A stretch of 64,000 nt of DNA from Odontocerum albicorne (Eukaryota > Arthropoda > Insecta > Trichoptera > Odontoceridae), in contig OX463852.1 of NCBI GenBank assembly GCA_949825065.1, positions 14,174,127 to 14,238,126 on the forward strand, read 5' to 3'. This document shows positions 32,501 through 41,500 of the stretch, piece by piece. Under the pieces are notes generated by a model. It worked only from the letters and a program-made list of their open reading frames with translations. It was not told where the DNA came from and searched no databases. Position numbers and translations under genes: made by a program. How positions within the stretch are numbered: position 1 is the first letter of the stretch; each line of letters starts with the position of its first letter.

Positions 32501-35500
32501 GTGTAGTATTATTTTTTTATTTTGAAATATATTCTCAAATATTGACTTCTAGGATTTATTAAACAAGCACTTATTTTTTAACAGTTTTCATGCATTACCG
32601 TTTAGTGTAAAATATTTGCCGTCTTTAATTAAAAATATACTAACATAAACCCATAATAATAATGTTATTGTATAACATTTTTCCATATAGCAAACTCGAT
32701 TATCTGGTACAGGTACAGGTTAACCCGCAAGAATGGACATTCATCTTCACCCCTTGCCAGGGAAGACCCCTCGCTCAATTCTTAAAGCCTGCCAGTTATC
32801 AACTTTGCAACTTCAATGGCCGTCATCCTCTATGGGACAGACATTCAATTTTTTTCCATGCATCAAGTGTATCAAGCTATTGAACTACCCAATTTCTCTC
32901 AAGCCATGGAAACTTAAATGGTATTTTTTCAGCTTTTCTCTTGGTCCTTTGCCCTGTTTTAATTTTGCAATCATCTGGATCAATCCCCAGTTCACATTTT
33001 GTTATACAGCAATGATAATTCAGTCAATAATTTCCTAAAGGATCTCCACTCAGCCTTACATTGATTCATGTGCGATTTCATTACTCACACAGTAATTTTA
33101 AAACTCAAATCGGCATTTTTTAAATTTTCTTTCTTAATTTTTATTTAAATCACATAGTGAAATAGCATAAAGCGGGGATCATGTATAATGAGAGATCCCT
33201 ATATAGACTGAGTGTAAAATTTGACAGACTGTAATATTTAAAACATTGTAACTAAGTCATTTAAATAATAAATAGTATTTTGACAGGATGGCTCCTATTT
33301 GGCTGAATTACTTTTGGAAAAAGGCTACGAGGTACATGGTATTATCAGACGCTCCAGCACCTTCAATACAGGACGGATACAACACTTGTACGCTGACCCA
33401 GCCAGTCACAGGCAAGGTCGGATGAAGCTACACTATGGAGATATGACAGATGGCAGTTGCCTTGTTTCAATAATAGCGCAGGTTTCCAATATTGTTTTTA
33501 AATATTTTATTCGTACCAAATAACATCTCCAACTTCTGTAACCTTTTTATGTTTTGTAGTTTCATGAAAACTATTACAGTTATTCATATTTACTACATTA
33601 TGATAAATATTTTTATTGCCATTCTAAGGCTAAATTAAGTGCTTTAGGATATTGAACGGCAAGTTGCAATAGAAAACAAAGTCAATGGGCAACTAAAAGA
33701 CATATATCAATCCAAGCGATGTTAGAATCAGCTAAAATCATGGTTCGCAATAACATATTAGCGCCAACAATAATGTATGGGTGTGAAACATGTTGAGGGG
33801 GTTTGGACATGTTGAACGGATGAGTGATGAAAGACTGACTTAAGCTTGCATTATAAACAAATTTATAATTTAAGTATAAATGGGAGTTGTGGTAAAGGAT
33901 GACCAAAAAAGTGTTTTATATTTTATTTTATACAAAATAATTGTATATTATGTATCTCTCTCTTGAAATAGGCAGATGGACAATATGGCATCTGTTGACT
34001 TATGGATTGCAATTCCTTGCCGCTTGCCATTGCTAAAATTGTATTATATACGAGGCATATCCAGAAAGTAAGTGTACTGAATTTTTGTAGGTTACAATTT
34101 TTTTTATTTAAATAAAAAAATTACGTGGTTACCGTAGTACATATGTAAGCTATTTTTCGATATAGCCGCCATTCCTCTCAATGCAGGTGGTGAAGCGGGA
34201 TATCAACTTTTTGATGCCTTTCTCGAAGTAGTTTCCTGCCAACCCCTCCATTCACTTCACCACCTCCTCCTTTACCTCCTCGTCGGTTGAAAACCTTTTT
34301 CCACCCATGTGCAGCTTCAGGGAGGTAAAGAGTTAGTAATCTGAAGGTGCTAAGTCAGGGGAATGCGCGGGATGGTTCAGGACATCCCATTTAAACGAGG
34401 CGCGCAGTCCCTTCGTGGCGTTGGCCGTGTGTGGTCTGGCATTGTCATGCAGCAGGCAGACTCCCTTTGTCAGCATGCCTCTCCTCTTGTTCTGAATCGC
34501 CCTCCGCAATTTTTTTAAGGTCTCACAGTATCTTGCAGAGTTGATGGTCTCCCCTTGAGGCATATATTCAATTAAAATTATGCCTTGACAGTCCCAAAAC
34601 ACGGATGCCATGATTTTCTTGGCTGAAATTGTGGTTTTGAACTTTTTGGCGGAGGGTGAAGAGGTATGACGCCACTGTTGAGACTGCCTTTTGGTTTCAG
34701 GCGTGTAGTGTGCAACCCAAGTTTCATCTCCAGTAACGATGGAGGGGAGAAATTCATCTCCATGGAGTTTGCAGTGCCTCAAAAACTCTTGCCCGGCCTC
34801 CACTCGATTCAACTTCTGTTGGTCTGTCAGCTGTTTTGGGACCCACCTCGCGGACAGTTTCCGAAATCCGAGGGTTTCTGTGAGGGTTTCGTGTAGTAGA
34901 GAGCTGGAGATTTGCGGAAACATCGCAGAAAGTTCATCCACAGTCAATCTGCGATCGTCACGGAGCGCATTTTCGATTTTTTCCACAATTTCGTCAGTCA
35001 CAATTGAAGGTCTTCCGCTCCTCTGATCATCATGCACAGACGTACGACCGTTTTTAAACTCGCGACACCACTTGTACACACTCGTACGATTCATAGCTTT
35101 ATCACCATATGCAGTTTTCACCTCATTATAAACCTCAACCGGAGGTTTTCCCTTCCAAACGAGATAACGGATGACGCTGCGTATTTCGCACTTGGCGGGA
35201 GATTGGATTGACATTTTTCACGAAACGTGTTGTCGCGTCGACACTTCTCAACGTACTGACCTCGAACCGGTCTCGTTGCGGAGAGGAAGGGTCAGGCTAC
35301 ACGGAAGTGTAGCCAACATGTCGAAAATAAAATCCACCCGGTCGTGAGAGCCTCAGTACACTTACTTTCTGGATACGCCTCGTATATTTCTAACTTTGCG
35401 AAGTTGCCTGTTTTTATATGAGGCGTGATAAAAAAGGATTGAGAATTAGAATTTTTATATCAACGAGCATTTATTTAATCATTTATATTAATACTATCCC

Positions 35501-38500
35501 CTTCAACATAGTCCCCATAGGAAAAAATAAATTTTTGCTAACGTTTTTCCAATCCACCAAACATTTGTGGAACGCACTTTTTGGGATAGCTTTTGCCTTT
35601 ATCTCCTCTTTGTCCAGTCATTTTTTAAATGAAAAAATCGCAAACGTGCCATAATGCATTGTAATTACTTGCCTGTCAAACACAAACTGCCCATCTAATA
35701 TGGCTGAAAATTGAAATGTATTGAAAATTGAATAGTGTCACCAACGTGAGGGGAAAAAATGGGCCTAATCAAAAAGAAACAGCCTGACTAAAAAATTATT
35801 ATTGTTTTTTTTATCACGCCATGTATTTTTAAATAGTATTTGTTATGCAGATCTGATGAAGAATTAAAAAAAATGTAAATCCAAAAACTTGTACACAATA
35901 AATAGCAGGTTAAATTACGTAAGAGACTTTTGACTATGAAGGTATCATGAATTCTCATGTTTTTTCAATAAACGATAATCAAAAATGTTGTAGATTCTAA
36001 GAAAATTCTGTTCTACTTATCTTTTTCTTATCTATATGTATTTGTATATGTTATTTTTATCATTTTATTTTACTATATTTTACTCTATTCCAAGATTTTA
36101 TTTAAGGTTTTTTTAAATAACTTAATTTTTTGTACTACTTTCATTATTGAAAAAATCTTTTCCATTATGAATGCTTGTTTCACACTTAATAAGTTTAGTG
36201 CTCTTCATAATTTTATAAATATCCGCTCGAATATAGTACCAATATTATATAAATATTATTTTTATTATTATTATTGACTCCATAAGTAACATGAGTAAGA
36301 CTTTCTGCATATTCCATGAATCATCCCCACTTTTTTTAAGGGTTTTTCAAAATATGAATCGAATAAAAGTCATCTTTTAACCTGTTCCCCGCGGGGAGCA
36401 CAAACGCCTGTGATCTGACGACAATCCAAGTTTCAAATCACAAATACTTCAAAAAAATGACACAAAACCGGAATAAAAATTGAACTAAAATTTAAAATAA
36501 TCTTTATTCTAGCGACATCTCTGAAAACCTTGTCAAATAATATATTAGTTTATGAGATATTGTTGAATAAACAGAGCGCCGAATTTTTTTGGTTTCTCAA
36601 TATTTCCAGCATTAACGACCTGTCGCGCGGATCGAGTCCTGCGATGAGTCTCTCTTACGTAAATAAACATTACTAAGTCTCTCTTACGTAAATAAACATT
36701 ACTAGTGCTATATGCATTTGATTGGGTGAGTGTCATGAAGCATTGATTTGATCGTAGCATTCCTTTGTTTATTTTACGTAATGTTAAGTTTATCTCCTTT
36801 ATTTAATGAGTCTCCTTAAGAGTAATGACTTTTATTTATTATCAGAAAATTACTTAAGTGTCATGTTTATTTGGTGTTGTAATCAAATATCAGTGGTTCT
36901 AAACAAAATATGTGTTTAAACTTAGAAATTAAAAAACGCTGAAATTGTGCCGCGCACAGGATTCGTGGAATTTGATTTTTAACGCGGTGAACAGGTTAAT
37001 ATTATTTTTAGATTCATAGAAAAAATATATTTAACCATGTAAAACTATTTTCAATTTTTGTTGAGTTGTGCAGCCAGGATAAATATTTAATGGATGGATA
37101 ATATTGGAAAAATTACTGTAACTTTATTTAAAAAAGTTGTATTGAGATACACCCTGTCAGATATTTTTTTAGTGTTTTAAAATACCTTCTTCGTTTTTTT
37201 TTATTTTTGTTGAAGTATCGCATCACTGTTAATTTAGGTACGACCAACAGAAGTATACAATTTAGCAGCCCAAAGCCACGTGAAAGTGTCTTTCGAATTG
37301 GGAGAATACACAGCGCAGGTAGATGGTCTAGGTACATTGAGACTACTCGACGCCCTTCGAGCTACAGGTGTTAATGCTAAATTCTACCAAGCCTCCACAT
37401 CAGAATTGTATGGTAGTGCACCAGCACCTCAGTCGGAAACAACCCCTTTTTATCCACGATCACCTTATGGTAATAAGATTTCATTTATGTTTATTATTCA
37501 ATAGTAATTAACAACAATTTGTGGGATCAAATGACTTCAACTACTAAATAACATTCTGGAAGCAGAATTGATGTTGCGTTTCTGATTATCCAATATTTAC
37601 TATATTTTTTGTCATTAGGATAATAGAGAATCTTTGCTACTTTAAATATTTCTTTTCCATTAAATTTTTCAACAATATGTCATGTTTTCAGTTGAATTTT
37701 TTTATTTTTATTAGCCTTACATTAGAATAAAATTATAATTTGCCTCGCTCTGTTTCTGCTGTTTTGAATCCTTGATTATGCATTTGTTGTTTGGATAAAA
37801 TATAGTAGATGTTTTATTTGGATATAACAGAAGAAACATTTGGATAAACTAAGACTACAGATGTTTGTTTTAGATTTATATTTCCATACTGTAGTTATAT
37901 TTTCTTGTTATACAGTACAACTGGCGGTTTATTGCCATATGAAGATTTCTTTAGTCTAGTTGATTTGAAAAGATTTACATCTGGCAATAAACTCACCTAA
38001 TTGTAAATCAATAAATAAACCAATGTTAGGTTATTTTATGTTTTCTCAAATATCTCGAAATATGTCCAATGAGGGTTAAATCTATTATGTATACAACTAA
38101 TATATATTCTATGTATGCAACTAATTTATATTCTTGTTTTATTCATTTATCTCTAAGCACAACCATGAGTAAAATAATCAGTTGTGAAGCTCATTGCTTA
38201 AAATAAATTACAAAATAACCCACTAGATTGAATATGTTTATCACAGAAATATTATTTCCTATTACGTGTATCATTATTTACTTTTTGTGTATAGAATTGC
38301 TTTCAGTCATGTCATTGTCAAAGCAAGGTTAACCTTCAGTATTCAGAATAATGTACATATTTCAGATACATCTGTAATTTGCAAAGTTTTCGAAATCATG
38401 TTTATTAATAAGAGGAAATCGAAATAAATTAAAAATAAATGAAAAATCTAATAAATGAACTTATTTTATGAAAAAATTTATTCAAATGGATTAGATTAAA

Positions 38501-41500
38501 AGAAAAAACAAATTCGATTCTGTGATTGCAAAACTGAAAAGTTTCAGCTATATTTGCATATGGATAGAGGTATATATTTGATAAAAAAAATCTTAAAGGA
38601 AGACAAACAACTCGAACCCCAAATCTCCGGGTCGGAAGACAGGTGCCTTACTAACTAGGCCATGCAGGTCATACCTATCATCATTCATGCTATCATTTTC
38701 TTATCAGAAGAGGCAAAGAGGTCAGAGCACTAAACTTGTCGATCACAACCTAATAACATTTCTTTCTTTTCAGCTTGCGCCAAAATGTTTGGCTATTGGA
38801 TAGTAGTTAATTATAGAGAAGCATACGGAATGTTTGCTTCCAATGGCATCTTGTTCAACCATGAGTCTCCAAGGAGGGGTGAGAGCTTTGTTACAAGAAA
38901 AATTACCAGAGGAGTGGCCAAAATTAGTTTGGGCCTGATGGAGTTCTTGGAACTAGGAAACCTTGACAGTCGCCGGGACTGGGGTCATGCCAAAGATTAT
39001 GTTGAGGTAAAAATTTATCTATGTTTCCCTACCCTCAAATGTATATTGCAGTAAAAGTCTGAACTTAATGAGGATTTGGTCTCAGTCCATACTTTCTGAT
39101 GTTCAAACAGGGGGGAAATGCACTCACTTTGCAACACAAAATAGTCTGAATCACTTTTTATTTTAATTTTAAAAACCAGTATTTTGATTTTTCTCAAAGT
39201 CAAGATTCACAGAACCTCGGAAATTCTTGCGTCCAGGTTTTTAAATTAGTAAAATCATAAACTTCTATTTTGATTCAATATCACTAAATACACCATATTC
39301 CAACCTACCAACGATAAGCTTAAGAAAAAATGTTATTATTTTTTTTCTCATTAAAGATCAAATACAAAAAGTTATTAGATTTTTCTATTTGAGTTAGTTG
39401 AAAATATGCCAGTCTAAACAAATCTTTACAATTCTTATGTCCCGCATGCTTATCGCTTTCCACACTCCTTCAGTCATGTATAATACTCAGTTATGTTGCT
39501 CCTTTGAAATTTTATTGCGCCATGACCAACTAACTTGAAATAGTTTCAAGTGCATCAAAATATTTCACGCAATATTCAACAACAAATCAGTTAAAATATA
39601 AAAGTTAAGTGCTTCGTAGAAAAAAAGTGCTGAATTTTATCTGATGAAAAATTAAAATTGCAAGAACTTTATAAAATACCTCAAAATGAGTTTTGTGAAT
39701 ATAGTGTAGGTATAATTCCAAATTAGACTAAAGCAAAGCATTATGTACATTTAAAGTAAAGCCTTATGATGTTTGAAAAAAACTTTCTTTAGATTTTTTC
39801 TATAGATCATCATATTTCTGCAGTATGAATTCTACAAAACAAATAGCCAGACAGTATAAGATATACATGTATACATTTTAAAGTGTTTAAACTAAGAATA
39901 TTAAATTATATTCATTAAAAATTTTATAAAACATTCATTAATTGTTGGTATATTTCACTTTACAAATATTTTACTTACTTTTGTTTTGTGATTGAAATTG
40001 AGTCTTTCTAATAGCTGCAGTCATTAAAAAATAATTAATGTGTACTGTTAGTATAATATGCTATGAATAATTTATAACCAAATCCAATAAATTGTAAGAA
40101 GTCTCTCTTTATTTTCATTATAGGCCGTAAAGGTTTGAAGCTAAAGAAGACTTACTACTTCACCTGAACAGCAAAATTAGTACAAAAATATACATTTAAA
40201 TACTTTAAGTGATTCATTCTTCACAATTTTCAGCGCAGGTGATCAAAAGTATTTCTGTGACTTTCCCTTTACGGTGCACATTGAAAGGCAGCAAATGTGT
40301 TCAATTGTCAATTGTACTTTTTCTAGGTAATGTGGGTAATGCTCCAACAAGAGAAACCTGGAGACTATGTGATAGCGACAGGAGAAACAAGGTCTGTTAG
40401 AGAGTTTGTTGAAGCCGCCTTCCGGCATGTAGGCAGAGGAGTCCGCTGGGAAGGTAAAGGCGTGGACGAGGTGGGCTGCGACGCCGACACAGGGAAGGTG
40501 CTCGTCAAAGTCAATCCCAAGTATTTTAGACCTACAGAAGTTGTAAGTTCATATGGAAAAACTTTTAATACAAACACCGAGTCATTATTTGTGTCAGGGA
40601 TGATGTGAGCATTTTTCAATGTAAATTCCAAAATGCTTTTCAAATTAAATTTATTCTGCGATGCATATAAAATTATGAACATGTTTACATGAGTAATGGA
40701 TCAGTAACATATTTTACACTTTATTATTATTTCTAGGCAAATATTGATCACAGAAAATAATTAATAAAATGTATGACAATGTGACTATATGCTTTTTTTT
40801 TTACATTTTAAATTACACTGACAAGGTTTTGATGATTTAAAAATCTTATTGACACAATATATGACTCACCCAATTTTTTTTCATTAATTTAATCAACAAA
40901 TATCCTGCTTTAAACACTTCTAATTTTCAATTGCGCAGTTGGATTCTTAAAAAAGGTGTAAAATAAACCTAAAAAACATTCCCACATTCATTATACACAA
41001 AAATATATTGGCTTATCTGGGGAAACCCTCTGTTCTGCAGTGTCTCTGAAATAATCGCAAGACTGCTCTCTTTTGCGGCCCTGCTTCGATATCGACTGGC
41101 AGGATTCTAGAGTAGAATTAATGTCAATCCTGGAGATACCATGAGAGCATGTTCATCATGGATATGTCCATTTCTTAAAAGCCATTTTTGAAAATGTCTA
41201 CTAAAACCTCTTTGAGACATTACGGATTAAACTATAATATTATATATGACTTTTGACATTAACCTGTGTTAAATTTAATTTCGTTAATTAATTTATGGTT
41301 TTTTTAATTATGTATTTTCATTTCCATTTTTATCAGGTCTGTAACTATAAAACCGGAATTTGCTATGAAAACATATATAGTTTAATACAACTATATATGT
41401 TTTCATAGCAATATGTCTGTTTTTGTGCCTGAAAACTACGATTTTCCGACAGCATTGATTTTCTGTTACCATTTGACGAAAACTGTTGCAGAATCACATT

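Larger units (their letters stand above)
37470..38773 (+). other. GMD intron 3
   Basis: About 1.3 kb. Holds two SINE family 2 pieces (37913-38022 and 38600-38672); the rest is AT-rich without recognised features. Confidence 0.6.

Noticed and set aside
32662..33038. Extra coding exons in GMD intron 1
   Set aside because: GMD exons 1 and 2 join directly through the conserved [12 protein letters not shown] motif, so nothing is missing; the frames have no recognisable product.
38774..38788. Abnormal catalytic site in GMD (YACAK where the human enzyme has YGAAK)
   Set aside because: Tyr and Lys of the YxxxK motif are retained and I recall similar Y-A-x-A-K variants in bacterial GMD, so this is normal variation.
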